Origin: Phyto melanocephala
Taxonomy: Eukaryota; Arthropoda; Insecta; Diptera; Rhinophoridae
Direction of reading: 5' to 3'
DNA: 64,000 nt
NCBI GenBank assembly: GCA_941918925.1
Contig: OW799236.1
Coordinates: forward strand, 81,060,213-81,124,212
Shown: positions 11,610-21,975 of the stretch, piece by piece
How positions within the stretch are numbered: position 1 is the stretch's first letter
Layout: the number at the start of each line of letters is the position of its first letter
Made by a program: the position numbers and the translations under genes
The notes under the pieces: model-generated
Database searches by the model: none
What the model saw: the letters and a program-made list of their open reading frames with translations, nothing else
What the model was told of the DNA's origin: nothing

Positions 11610-12888
11610 TACACATTGACCCTACTCACACTCATTTCTCTGGACTCTCAATGTCTGTCAACATTTTAATGCTTATTTAAACGTATCCAAACAAATGTCG
11701 AAAAAAGAAATAGAAAAATGATTGACAGCCTTAAGGATTTCTTGTTTGTTTTTTTTTGCAATCGAAATTTTCTTGAGGTTTTTGCAATCGTAGTTTATTT
11801 TGTCTCTTTGTAATAAATTACACAGTACAGGTTTTTTTCCTATAGAGTTTATTTTAAAGAACGTTGTAACTTGTATACTCTGTTAAAGCCTACAATATTA
11901 AAGTATAATGATTTGTTTGATAAATTAATTGTTTTTTTATGAACCTAACATAAATGTGGTATTTATAATAGCGATGGTACATATATGATAATGCACAGAT
12001 CAGAATGGTATTACTTCAGAAAGTTGAAAGTTTTGTAGTTTTGTAAAAATTAACAATAAATACTCTAAATATCTAGTTGAATAATCAGTCGAAATATGAC
12101 AATTGAAACCACAAAAGACCAAAAAAAAACTATATGAATATAGAGTTGAAATTTTTTCTAATATATTTGAAAGCTTTTATAGTAAAATTTGTACAATTAA
12201 TTTAAGAAGAAGATATGCATTGTAATACAAGTTTATGCTATGTTAATATGTATGTCTCTTTGATATTAAAGAAAAACTTAATAGCATTTAGATTCACCAT
12301 ATCCACAGCGCTCTTTATCATTCAATTAAAAAACTTATTGCACTTTATTGCTACTCGTAATTTCTAACCAGAGTGATTATATTAAGAAATTTGAGTGTGG
12401 TTTCGTAAAACGTCTACTAAAAATTAAATGTGCATCCGGTAAGTAGTTGGTGAAACGCCTATTATAAGCTTTAGATGGTGTTTTACATATTATTGATGAC
12501 TTTGTCCATGTCAATTTAATAATAAATAAATAAATAAAAACTAATAAATAAAATAAAATAAATTTTGTATTTTACAACTAAAGAAAATAAAATTTTTCCA
12601 AAAGTAAAAAATAAAAATAAATCAAACCAATCAATCTCTTATTTATGCACAAATAAATCGCATCAAAGTACTATCCTAAAAATATTCCATTCAATGCTAA
12701 TTTCTATTTTGCCATCTGCTCTCGCTTATATTCTTTTTCTCTATGTTAAAAAGCCTTAGAAGAAAAAATAAAGTGTACATTATTTTGTAAGTGAATGCAT
12801 GATTTGTACACGCAAGATTATTTTATAATTTGTTTCTCTATCTCATTTACTTTCTTCATTTCGTCTGTGCTGTGTGGTGCAAAACATA
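11610..12888. other. AT-rich spacer, nothing recognised
   Basis: AT-rich sequence with AAAT/AATA runs near 12520-12560. No supported gene. Confidence 0.4.
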
Positions 12889-12910
12889 AAGGGTCCGCCA
12901 AATAACCTTT

Positions 12911-13491
12911 TATACCCTTCACCTGTGGTGCACAAGGGTATATATAGCTTTGTCATTCCGTTTGTAATTTCTACAATTTTCATTTCCGACCCCATAAAGT
13001 ATATATTTTCTGAAAGCTTGTGAGAAGAGGAGTCGATTAAGCCCTGACCGCCTGTCCGTCTGCCCGTCTGTCCGTGTGCTGGTTGAAATAAACTTTTAGA
13101 AGCAACTATATGTTCCTCAGATCTGTATATGGTATCAGTCTCTTGGAAATATCCAGGAATGAATCGCTATTGAAATTCAGCACAATCGCTCCATAACTTT
13201 CTGAGATATGAGCAAAAAAAAACGACCACTTCGTTTTTTCACAATTACAACAACAACCTATATACATACTGGTTAAAGTAAACGTGGCATCGAGTTCCAG
13301 CTGAGCCAAAAATTTTTATTTTATTTAATATATTATTCATATTTTATTATTTTTTTTTATATTTGTTTTTAATTTTTTTTTGGTATGTTTTCATATGAGA
13401 TAAATGGTGATAAAAACAATTGTTATTGCATGACTACACATTGTGAAGGGTATATAAGATTCGGCACGGCCAAATATAGCACGGTTACTTG
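12911..13491 (+). mobile_element. B repeat copy B2, complete (~580 bp), HINE-like
   Basis: 5' end: TATACCCTTCACC..CAAGGGTATATATAG, able to form a hairpin. Then TTTGTCATTCCGTTTGTAAT, TTTCCGACCCCATAAAGTAT, GTCCGTCTGCCCGTCTGTCC, GTGGCATCGAGTTCCAGCTG and an A/T low-complexity tract. 3' end: GTGAAGGGTATATAAGATTC, a GGCACGGCC hairpin, GGTTACTTG, then T's. The 3' GAAGGGTATA is the inverted copy of the 5' TATACCCTTC. Same architecture as the A repeats with different internal sequence. It lies inside T1. Confidence 0.8.
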
Positions 13492-13506
13492 TTTTTTTTT
13501 TTGAAA

Positions 13507-13915
13507 ATGCTATAAAAAACTGTAGCTTCGGCTGTGTGGCACGTAGCGCCATCCTGTTAAAACCAAATGTTGCCAATATCCTCCTCTTCAATTTTTGTGA
13601 ACAAAAATTCGTTCAACATGGCCCGATAACGATCGCCATTGACTACGGCCACTTCTTGCTTATTTTCGAAGAAAAATGGCCCAATTATGCCTCTGGACCA
13701 AAATCCGCACCAAACAGTGACTCGTTTTGGGTGTATTGGCTTTTCAATGTATGCGTGCGGGTTTTCTGTGCCCCAAATGCGACAATTTTGCTTGTTTACA
13801 TACCCGCCAAGATCAAAATGAGCTACATCTGAAAAGATGATTTGATTTGGCAAAATCGGCCAAAGTAATATCGCAATATTTCCCAGCGTTGTTCAAGCGT
13901 ATAAATAACCATATT
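13507..13915 (-). pseudogene. Tc1/mariner transposase fragment (T1)
   Basis: This is the DDE transposase core: first catalytic Asp in FSDVAHF (the family usually has FSDEAHF), VTVWCGFWSRGIIGPFFF, VNGDRYRAMLNEF, and second catalytic Asp in QDGATCHTA. Deletion of the DNA-binding middle, loss of the C-terminus and an internal stop make it a pseudogene. Plus-strand frames over the same span are shadows. Confidence 0.85.
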
Positions 13916-14150
13916 CATTCAGAGGATGGATAAAGCTAATTTCACAGCCCGACAAAATTAAAAAAAAATTTTTGATAGAGACAAACTGATTATAGATTTG
14001 AATTCAGCTCACCCAAATTAACTAGAATCAGTTGATAAATTCAAAAAAGCAAATTGAGTGTTGGCCTGTGTTATCTGTCAAAATAGACATGAGCTAAGTT
14101 TTACCATTCACGAAATAAGCGCTAGTTGAAAACAAAAAACGGACTCTTTA

Positions 14151-16408
14151 TATCACAGTATTAAGCTGATCTCATTGTTATTAAAAATAGTGAATGCAGT
14201 AATGCAGGATTCTAATATATAAGTTGTTTGAGAATCAGATCAACACTTGCTTTCTAAACAAATGAAAAACTTCACAATTTTTTACCATCAAGTACAACAC
14301 CGCCTGCTTTTTTAATATAATTTTTAGTTGCCGTCTCAATTAAAAACAGAGGCATATGTGGTTTTTTGCTTCCAGCCGCAAATGGGTTGAAATTGCTAAT
14401 TTTCAATACAAAAACCGTTGCACAATTGGTACTACATACGGATCAGTAGGATATTTTGTGGCTTTAAAAATTTGATTTCAATGGTCACAGGGACGAACGA
14501 TACAACTAAATCTATTCCTCTATCTCTAAAATGATTTAGAATATATAAACATTATGAGGTCGCAAACAAATACTTTGGAATTTACACTCTTGTGTAAAGC
14601 GAAAAAAAAACGAATATTTAAACATGAAAAATATACTTAGTTACTGAATTATAGAAAAAAATTCTTACATAACATACATTAAAAGCAAATATTTTTATTA
14701 AGTAGATTCTTTGCATTTAATTTATTTAAATTAGAAGCGTTTAATTTCCTAGAATAATACGTTCATTGTGATTTCATAAATATCTTATTGGCTTCCAAAT
14801 TATTAAATCTTTTTTAAAAGTAAGTCTATAAAACAGATGCCATTTTTATCTTATAAGAAGCAAAAGCACATTTAAATCATTATAAACAATAGCCCTTCTC
14901 TGTAAATATCTTAAAATATAATATTGTTACATAGAAAGACTTTTTCTGAGATAAAATATTAAGTTCTTCATAACCACTCCCACCCTTACCTGATAACATT
15001 CATTCCATTTGATAAACACAGTGTCACTTACACTCAAGTATCAATACTCGTCAGGGAATTTCTAAATTTTAAGTAATAACTTCCTCTGTAACAACGACAA
15101 CGACAACAACAACAACAATATTATTAAAGACAATTATAAACGGTAACACAGAAATAGAGACTTATATTGAAAAGCCTTTTGCATGAATAAATGTTTTATC
15201 TAAGATTTGACTTCAATGTTCTTGCTTTCGCGATTCCTTTCCCCCTCCCTTGCACAATTAGATGGTGCCACTCACTCACTCACTCACTCACTCACTCACT
15301 CACTTTGTTCTTGTTTTGTTCGTTTTTTTTTTTTTTTTGAGAATGCGACCTATTAGTGTGTATAATATTACAACTCACACAAAAAAAAACAAGCAGGAAC
15401 GTTAGAAAATCTAAATGAACAATTATAAAATATTGAGCAACAAATGTTATGGCGAAGATTTTCTACACCATTCCTCCACCCTAATGCTGGCTGGTAAATT
15501 GTTTGCGTTTTTTATTCTTTTGTTAGAGAGGGTGGTGGTATTTATTATCCTTGAGCGCAGCATTCATGAATTTTTTAAACAGAAAATTTTAACAATGTCT
15601 CTCGGAAAAAATTCAAGGCTTGCGAAAACCTACTAAGCGAAGATTTTTATAAAAAATTAAGAGTGTATTGTCCCCAATTTTCTATTAAGCGAGATTAATA
15701 TCTTCTTTAACAGCAAAAAAAAACTTTGCTTAATATACCTTCAAGAAATAACCTTAAACAATTTTCTTTTTTTTTATTTGACTCTAAATATTTTCGGACT
15801 GATGAAATTTATGAAAATAATTATTCGGAATTTATTTGGCAAAGATTCCTGTAAAAAAAGTTTATTAAAATATATAAAATTATTTTTTAAGCTTTTTTTT
15901 AGCGAAATTTGTTTTTCTTAAAATGGTAATTTTTTTCTTTATGCATAGGAATTGAAAAAAATTCACTAAATCTTAAAAGAAATTTTATATTTAAAAGAAC
16001 TTAAAAAAACAACAATAATCAACGTGAAATTTTTTTGGTACTTGGAAAAGGCAGACTTTCTTAATATGCGACTTTTGATTAACGCTTAAAGCAGGAACCA
16101 CATAAAACGAATCTTCTAATTTCATCTTAAACAATTCTTAAAGCCATTTCTGTAAAAAAAAAGAACGACAAAGTGTGTCAGTTTTTCAGGAAATATTTAA
16201 AAGAAAATTTTATAATTTGTAATTTGTAACTTTCGATCAATGCTTGAACATAAAAAGTATTTTTTAATTTCATTTCAAGAAATTCTTGAAGCTATTTCAT
16301 TAAGAAAAATAACTAAAAAGCACGTAGGTTTGTAAGCAAAATCTAAAGAAATATCAAAAAGGAAACTTGACAATTTTTAATTATTTTTCAACTTTTTAAA
16401 ATAATTTG
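14151..16408. other. AT-rich spacer; microsatellites; coding-like patch
   Basis: It contains an ACAACGACAACAACAACA-type run (15092-15118) and a (CACT)n tract (15270-15304). On the minus strand at 14275-14560 there are short coding-like runs in shifting frames (YPTDPYVVPIVQRFL; FNPFAAGSKKPHMPLFLIE), possibly a decayed gene or transposon piece; I do not recognise it. The remainder is AT-rich. Confidence 0.35.
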
Positions 16409-16760
16409 TAGTAATCCCTTGGTTTACGTCGCCCCAATATACGTTGCTTGGGTTTACGTTGGCAAATTGTTTGTGCCATTCAAATTTGCGTCGACCGATT
16501 TGTTAGTTTCAAACATCACGTTTTAAAGTGCATATTGATTTTTTACTTTTTTACTTTATTTTGTATTTTTTATTTATTTTAATTAAATTAAACCTTCTTG
16601 GCTTTGAATTTTAATTTTATATTTTACTATTTTGTATATACATCGTTAATAAGAAAGACTCATTTAACTTTAAATTAAATATTACATCGATAGGTAATTT
16701 TAAGTTGTTTTGATTTTCGTCGCTAAGAGAACTAATCACTACGTAAATCAAGGGATCACT
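16409..16760. mobile_element. pogo-like MITE (352 bp)
   Basis: The left end TAGTAATCCCTTGGTTTACG and the inverted right end CAGTGATCCCTTGATTTACG match over about 20 bases. TA follows on the right (16761-16762). No coding. The CAGT..CCCTTG terminus and TA target fit the pogo/Tigger branch of Tc1/mariner (inference). Confidence 0.6.
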
Positions 16761-17274
16761 GTATCTTATTTTTCTTATCTCGATCACTAAACATTGGTTA
16801 ACAATAAATGTGCAAAAATATAATTTAAAATATTAACGTAGACAGCAGATAAATAAAATTATATGGAAATTTGTTTAAGGCTTAATGCTTTTTAAACAAG
16901 CGGGGGAACTTTTTATACGGAAATATTTAATATTATGAAATAAATAGAACTAAAAGTTTTTAATTTAGTGCCATAAAATAAATAAATAAAAATTTAAACC
17001 CTTTGTATCGCAAATAAAAAAACTTTTTGGTAAGATGTTGTAAATTAGAGTCTGCCGAATTTGACGCTTTGTGTAGCCATCCTGTGCTAATTGAACCATA
17101 AGGCAGTATATAGTACTTAGGGTAAGTAGTTTAGAAATAAGATATTTATTATCATTTATTTTACTAAAGGGTCCACTGTGTATCTTACTGGTTCAAAGGG
17201 GTCTATTACTGTTAATAATTTAAAAATATTTAAGTTGAAATAAACTAAAATAAATATGAAAGTTATGTTCGATA
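16761..17274. other. AT-rich spacer, nothing recognised
   Basis: No supported feature between the pogo-like MITE and D2. Confidence 0.4.
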
Positions 17275-17489
17275 CACGCAAAGAAAAAATATGGTTGTGG
17301 TAACCATAATCAAAGAGCAACATACTATGATTGAATTTTATGATTATGGCTAAAAATAATAATGGTTACCAGTTATCATTATAATGTTTAATTTAAGTAT
17401 TATTCAATAATCATATATATATATATAATTGAAATCGACAATCTTTGCTTTTTACTGCAAATTATTGTCTTTTGCTGTAACATACACAT

Positions 17490-17739
17490 TTGGTTAATGT
17501 GTTGATTAATCCAATAAAAGACTGCTAATTTATTCTAATTAATATTGGGCTTTAAATTTATTTGGAATTATTTTAGTTTTAATTTGTATATAAGAAACGA
17601 ACTTACAACGCACGTTTTAAGAATAAAAATGAGAAAGATTATTGGTTTCTGTTCGTGTTGTTGAAAACATCAACTTCATTAACAGCAACCGAGTACTTGG
17701 TACTAATTTGGTAATGGATATTAAAACGGTGATGCCACA
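17490..17739 (-). repeat. 3' LTR of the CsRn1-type element
   Basis: 250 bp, matching 21976-22225 except for CGCACG versus CGCGCG in the ACAACGC stretch. In element orientation it holds AATAAATT sequences that could serve as polyadenylation signals. Confidence 0.92.
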
Positions 17740-17752
17740 ACATTCCCCCCGC
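17740..17752 (-). promoter_or_regulatory. polypurine tract of the LTR element
   Basis: Read on the minus strand, GCGGGGGGAATG directly precedes the 3' LTR start (TGTGGCATC). This is the expected plus-strand DNA priming site. Confidence 0.75.
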
Positions 17753-17762
17753 TGGAGCGAGC

Positions 17763-19775
17763 TTATCTGAACCTCAGAGGAACCGTAATCCGTCTACCAC
17801 TTGAAGTCGCTTTGGGCTGTGTCAGTTCAGTTGAAAAGCTTACAGCTTGGCTGGCGTTGAGATCGTTGTTGCTAGGAACTTTTTGATTTACTATGCTATC
17901 AGGTAAAAATTGTTGTTGCGCATTGCTATCAGAGGAAGCGATAGGCGCTTCTGGAACTAATGAACCGTCATTGAGATCAATGGTTTCAGTAAAAGCTGGT
18001 TTTAACCGGTCGATGTTGATGTTACTTTGCCGACCTCGAATCAGAATTGTAAAAAATTTGTCAAAGCGCTTCAAAACTGGGTAAGGGCCATCATATGGAT
18101 GAGTAAGTGTAGGCCGGATCGAGTCGTTACGGACGAAAACGTGGGTTGAGCTTTGAAGATTTTTTGAAACGAATGTTCGAGGCGTTGAGTGGAGAGCGGT
18201 GTCGGTCGGCTTAATTTTCTGCATTAGCGTCCGAAAATCGGAGATAAAATCGCTTGTAGAACTGGAGATTTTAATTTCCTGAAAAAATTCCCCAGGAATT
18301 GACAGTGTTGAGCCATATACCAATTCGGCTGGCGATGCTTTTAAATCTGGCTTGAAAACAACTCGTAATCCAAGCAAAATTGTTGGCAAATGGTGCACCC
18401 ATCGTGCTGGATTATGACATAAAATGGCTGCTTTAAACGTGCGGTGCCACCTTTCAATGATACCATTAGACTGTGGGTGGTACGGTGTAGTACGAAGATG
18501 CGTCGCACCTATTGTGCTTAACAATTCGGCAAAAATTGAAGATTCGAATTGGCGGCCACGATCTGAAGTTATTCGAGCTGGAACACCAAACCTCGAGATC
18601 CACTGGGCTAGGAGAGCTTTAACGACTGTGTCGGCTGACATGTCCGGAATTGGAACTGCCTCGGGCCAACGGGTAAAACGGTCAATAATTGTCAGGCAAT
18701 ATCGTTGTCCCTCACACAATGGAAATGGACCAACGATATCAATGCTTATATGAGCAAACCGTTCTCGTGTTGGTTCGTATTTGACGGGAGATGAATGAGT
18801 ATGATGTTGCACTTTCGAGCGTTGGCACTGTAGACAGTTTTGCACGAAAACGGCTGAATCTTTCCGAACCCCAGGCCAACAAAACCTGTTAGTGACCAGT
18901 TTAGTGGTAGCCCGAACGCCAGGATGTGACAAATTGTGAATTTTCGCCAAAATTTGTTGACGAAACTCCTTTGGAATATAAGGGCGAACACGGGACGTCG
19001 CTGCGTCACAGATTAGTTGGTCGTTGGAACCTGGGATTGGAAAAAATTTTAGTTTCAAAGAATATGTTTGTTTACCTTCGTTTTTAATCATTTGCTGAAG
19101 TTCTTCGTCCGCTTGTTGAGCCACTGCAATACGGGAGTAATCTACAACTTGGCTGATCGAGTCGATGCGGGACAATGCGTCAGCATTGACGTTTACCAAA
19201 CCAGGCGTATGGCGAATATCGGTGGTGAATTGGCTAATGAAATCGAGTTGACGGATTCTCCGAGGTGACGCCTTTTCAAGTTTTTGCCGAAATGCAAAAG
19301 TTAGCGGTCGGTGATCGGTGACAATATAACACCGCTGCCCCTCTATCATATAGCGAAAATGACACACGGCTTGGTACATCGCTGCCAGTTCCCGATCATA
19401 CGTTGAGTATTTTTGCTGTGTATTTGTAAATTTTTTGGAGTAAAATGCCAAAGGTTGAAGGTTTCCATCAACATTTTGATGCAGTGCTGCCCCGGTAGCT
19501 GTATCAGAGGCGTCAACGTAAACCGCAAGTTCGGCATCGGCAGCTGGGTGCGCTAAGAGGGCTGCGTTAGCCAGCTCATTCTTACAGCGGTCGAAAGCTG
19601 CTTCTGCAGCCGAATTCCACTTCAGCGGGGTGCGGTCATTTTTCTTGTTCCCAGTGATCAATTGTTGTAGTTGCATCTGATACGAGATAGCGTGTGGCAA
19701 AAATTTTCTATAAAAATTTACCATGGCTATAAACCTTTTAAGCTCTTGGGCCACTTTTGGCCTTGGGAAATCCAT
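17763..19775 (-). CDS. pol part 2: RNase H and integrase (frame-shifted from RT)
   Basis: 670 codons from the first ATG. The true polyprotein enters from upstream, because the frame also runs through PFARKLTAI before that ATG. RT thumb start MVNFYRKFLP (residues 18-27). RNase H with D88 in VYVDAS, E129 in DREL and D154 in TDHRPL. Integrase HHCC finger H280, H284, C314, C317, then D346 (SIDIVG), D405 (TSDRGRQF) and E441 (GIIERWHR), a 35-residue D-E spacing. All expected catalytic residues are present. A chromodomain-like end is not evident. Separated from the RT frame by a one-base deletion near 19780, so this copy cannot make full Pol without frame change. Confidence 0.92.
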   Translation of the reverse strand: MDFPRPKVAQELKRFIAMVNFYRKFLPHAISYQMQLQQLITGNKKNDRTPLKWNSAAEAAFDRCKNELANAALLAHPAADAELAVYVDASDTATGAALHQNVDGNLQPLAFYSKKFTNTQQKYSTYDRELAAMYQAVCHFRYMIEGQRCYIVTDHRPLTFAFRQKLEKASPRRIRQLDFISQFTTDIRHTPGLVNVNADALSRIDSISQVVDYSRIAVAQQADEELQQMIKNEGKQTYSLKLKFFPIPGSNDQLICDAATSRVRPYIPKEFRQQILAKIHNLSHPGVRATTKLVTNRFCWPGVRKDSAVFVQNCLQCQRSKVQHHTHSSPVKYEPTRERFAHISIDIVGPFPLCEGQRYCLTIIDRFTRWPEAVPIPDMSADTVVKALLAQWISRFGVPARITSDRGRQFESSIFAELLSTIGATHLRTTPYHPQSNGIIERWHRTFKAAILCHNPARWVHHLPTILLGLRVVFKPDLKASPAELVYGSTLSIPGEFFQEIKISSSTSDFISDFRTLMQKIKPTDTALHSTPRTFVSKNLQSSTHVFVRNDSIRPTLTHPYDGPYPVLKRFDKFFTILIRGRQSNINIDRLKPAFTETIDLNDGSLVPEAPIASSDSNAQQQFLPDSIVNQKVPSNNDLNASQAVSFSTELTQPKATSSGRRITVPLRFR

Positions 19776-19783
19776 TATAGCCG

Positions 19784-20971
19784 TTAATTTTCGGGCAAAG
19801 GGCGAATACCGTCGGCGTTGACCAAATGCCCGAGAAATTTTATTTTGGTTTTACCAAATTCACATTTGTCAACGTTTATCGTAAGGTGATTTTCTCGAAG
19901 ACGACGAAACACGGCAGTAAGATCTTGGCGATGTTGTTCAATAGTAGTAGATGCAATACAAATGTCGTCAATGTAGGGAAAGGCAAAGTCCAGACCTCGT
20001 AACACCTCATTGATGAGCAGCTGAAACGTTTGGGCGGCGTTGCATAGCCCAAACGTCATAAATTTAAACTCATATAGGCCAAATGGGGTACTAATGGCCG
20101 TCTTCGGGACGTCATCTGGGTGAATCGGTACCTGGTGAAAAGCTTTTTGAAGGTCGACTTTCGAAAATATTTTCTTACCCCGTAGGTTTGCTGTGAAGTC
20201 CGTTAAATATGGCAGCGGGTATCGGTCCGGCAACGTCTGGGGATTTAAGGCACGATAGTCGCCGCATGGTCTCCAAGTGCCGTCACTTTTTTTGACCAAA
20301 TGTAACGGGCTCGACCAATTGCTGTTGGATGGTTGACAAATACCGGTTTTCATTAAAAAATCAAACTCGGTTCTGGCGGCCAATAGCTTTTCGGGCGACA
20401 GACGCCTTGGACGACAAAAAACGGGTTGACCTGTCGTTTCGATTCGGTGTGTTATAGAAGATTTCGTTGCTGAACCATATGGCGTAAGCTTTGTGATATC
20501 AGCGAATTCCTCTAAGATGTCGGCAAAAAAATTATTTGTGTCGTACGTTTTGATGACGGCTGCTTGGCATTTCGATGGCGAAGTAAGTGGCGAGACGAGT
20601 CCGGTGATGTTGTCAATCAGGCGATTACGACGTAGGTCGATAAGTAAGTCGTAATATTTAATAAAGTCGGAGCCGATGATTGGCGATGTCACGTCCGCGA
20701 TAACGAAAGACCAGTGAAAGTCACGGCGTAAGCCCAGGTCTAGTTTTATACGCTTCTCTCCGATTACCTTGATCTGTGAACCATTGGCAGCGTATAATAT
20801 GACGGCGGTAGGGCGAACATGAAACGACTTCGAAGTCAAAGGCAGGACGGAGACATCAGCACCACTATCTACTAGAAAAAACTTATTTGAATACTTATCT
20901 TTGACCTGTAGGCGAAAAATTCGACACCTGGTGGGGGAGCTTTCGCCTGCGTCCTCCACCGGTCTGACAAG
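19784..20971 (-). CDS. pol part 1: aspartic protease and reverse transcriptase
   Basis: The frame is open from just after the gag stop and ends with PLPEN-stop at 19784; no ATG is needed if it is a gag-pol extension. Residues here are counted from the GTG at 20957-20959. Protease has LVDSGADVSVLP with catalytic D31. RT has WRPCGDYRALNPQT, KVDLQKAFHQVP, FGLCNAAQTFQ and the active site YIDD at residues 329-332. The SSPTRCRIFRLQ lead-in to protease fits CsRn1-group Pol. It ends prematurely: in the next frame the expected continuation (AIMDFPRPK) resumes at once, showing a single-base loss. Confidence 0.92.
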   Translation of the reverse strand, partial: LVRPVEDAGESSPTRCRIFRLQVKDKYSNKFFLVDSGADVSVLPLTSKSFHVRPTAVILYAANGSQIKVIGEKRIKLDLGLRRDFHWSFVIADVTSPIIGSDFIKYYDLLIDLRRNRLIDNITGLVSPLTSPSKCQAAVIKTYDTNNFFADILEEFADITKLTPYGSATKSSITHRIETTGQPVFCRPRRLSPEKLLAARTEFDFLMKTGICQPSNSNWSSPLHLVKKSDGTWRPCGDYRALNPQTLPDRYPLPYLTDFTANLRGKKIFSKVDLQKAFHQVPIHPDDVPKTAISTPFGLYEFKFMTFGLCNAAQTFQLLINEVLRGLDFAFPYIDDICIASTTIEQHRQDLTAVFRRLRENHLTINVDKCEFGKTKIKFLGHLVNADGIRPLPEN

Positions 20972-21832
20972 TCAGTTGGTAGAAGGATGTGCAGGCTGCG
21001 GATTTTGACGACGCTTATGCCTACATGGACTGCGACACTTTTCAGCGCTGCGGCCATATTTCGTATGGTACCAGCATTCGCTACCAGTTGCATTGCTGTC
21101 ATACGATGGACGTTTTTTAGAACGGTTTCGTTTTGTACTTGTTCCACGGGAGCGTGAGCGTGAACGCGTTGAAAACTTTTCGAATTTTTTGCTTAACTCA
21201 ATCACAGCTGCACGCAATTCGCTGACTTCATTCGGTGATTGCGCCTGAATATGTTGAATTTGGTTCGGCGTCATGGCGTCGACAATTGAGTCTGCAATTT
21301 TCGTGAATTCGCCTGAGGGGCCTGACGAGGCTGCGACCACTGGCTGTGCAAACTCGGGTAAACGTTTTGTCCAAAGACCTTTTAAAGCTGCGTCTCCCAG
21401 TGTGCTTCCAGCTATACGCTTCATCTCGAAATACAGTTCCGACGGTCTCCTGTCGCCCAAGGGAAGTTCTGACAAAAGGCGGTTGAGCCGACGCTGTTCG
21501 CTATCGGCAAAGTGCTCAATAATCTTTGCCTTTACGTAGTCGTATCGATCTGATTGCGGAAGCGTTGCTATGACGTCAGCCAACTGGGAAATAACGTTGG
21601 GATCGATCGCTGCTAAAACTGTGGCGGTCTTTTGTTTGTCTGCAGTTATGCCAGAAGCCGTGAACCAAAAGTCCATCGTAGTAAACCACGCCTCGATGTT
21701 GGTGCTCGACATTTGAGGAACCGGCAACCTGGCATACACAACGGAAATGTTAGCAGCGGATGTCTGCGAAAGGCCGCTATCATTAGCAGCTGCACGCGCC
21801 TCGTCGTCTTGAGACATTTTTGTCGACAACAA
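20972..21832 (-). CDS. gag polyprotein (CsRn1-type)
   Basis: 286 codons; a second ATG six codons in (MSQDDE) is an equally good start. Residues ~45-180 form the capsid region (WFTTMDFWFTASGI, LGDRRPSELYFEMKRIAG). An RS-rich basic stretch lies at ~220-245. A CWYH..C..C finger at ~253-270 (CWYHTKYGRSAEKCRSPC) is the CHCC variant typical of this clade rather than the usual CCHC knuckle. It ends STN-UGA, and the pol frame follows in the same phase. Acts in particle assembly and RNA packaging. Confidence 0.92.
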   Translation of the reverse strand: MLSTKMSQDDEARAAANDSGLSQTSAANISVVYARLPVPQMSSTNIEAWFTTMDFWFTASGITADKQKTATVLAAIDPNVISQLADVIATLPQSDRYDYVKAKIIEHFADSEQRRLNRLLSELPLGDRRPSELYFEMKRIAGSTLGDAALKGLWTKRLPEFAQPVVAASSGPSGEFTKIADSIVDAMTPNQIQHIQAQSPNEVSELRAAVIELSKKFEKFSTRSRSRSRGTSTKRNRSKKRPSYDSNATGSECWYHTKYGRSAEKCRSPCRHKRRQNPQPAHPSTN

Positions 21833-21962
21833 ATTTTAAAAAGGTAAAATGGCTAACAAGTCAAAGGACGCCACGAAACAAAATGGCCGAATTCGAAAGA
21901 GAATTTTCCAAAAAATTCTTATTTGCCCAAAAAAAATGTATTTTGCAAATACAGTCCGTATA

Positions 21963-21973
21963 CGGGGTCACCA
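21963..21973 (-). other. primer-binding site (tRNA-Trp type)
   Basis: Minus-strand TGGTGACCCCG lies two bases inside the 5' LTR. It is complementary to a tRNA 3' end of ...CGGGGTCACCA, the tRNA-Trp type used by CsRn1 elements. Confidence 0.8.
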
Positions 21974-21975
21974 GT

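Larger units (their letters stand above)
12889..14150 (-). mobile_element. Tc1/mariner relic T1, internally deleted, carrying B2
   Basis: TIRs AAGGGTCCG (12889) and, inverted, AAGAGTCCG (14150) are flanked by TA at 12887-12888 and 14151-14152. On the minus strand a start region (MVIYTLEQRWEILRYYF, ~13910) is fused directly to the catalytic core (NQIIFSDVAHF, GYVNKQNCRIWG, VNGDRYRAM; 13557-13853), then WF-stop-QDGATCHTAEAT near 13530. The helix-turn-helix middle and the C-terminal catalytic segment are gone. An in-frame TAA replaces the glutamine before QDGA. A B repeat occupies 12911-13491. Non-functional. Confidence 0.85.

Noticed and set aside
13536..13832. Plus-strand frames opposite the T1 transposase
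   Set aside because: Antisense shadows. The minus frame carries the recognisable motifs.
18424..19268. Plus-strand frames over the CsRn1-type pol
   Set aside because: Antisense shadows of the minus-strand RNase H-integrase frame.
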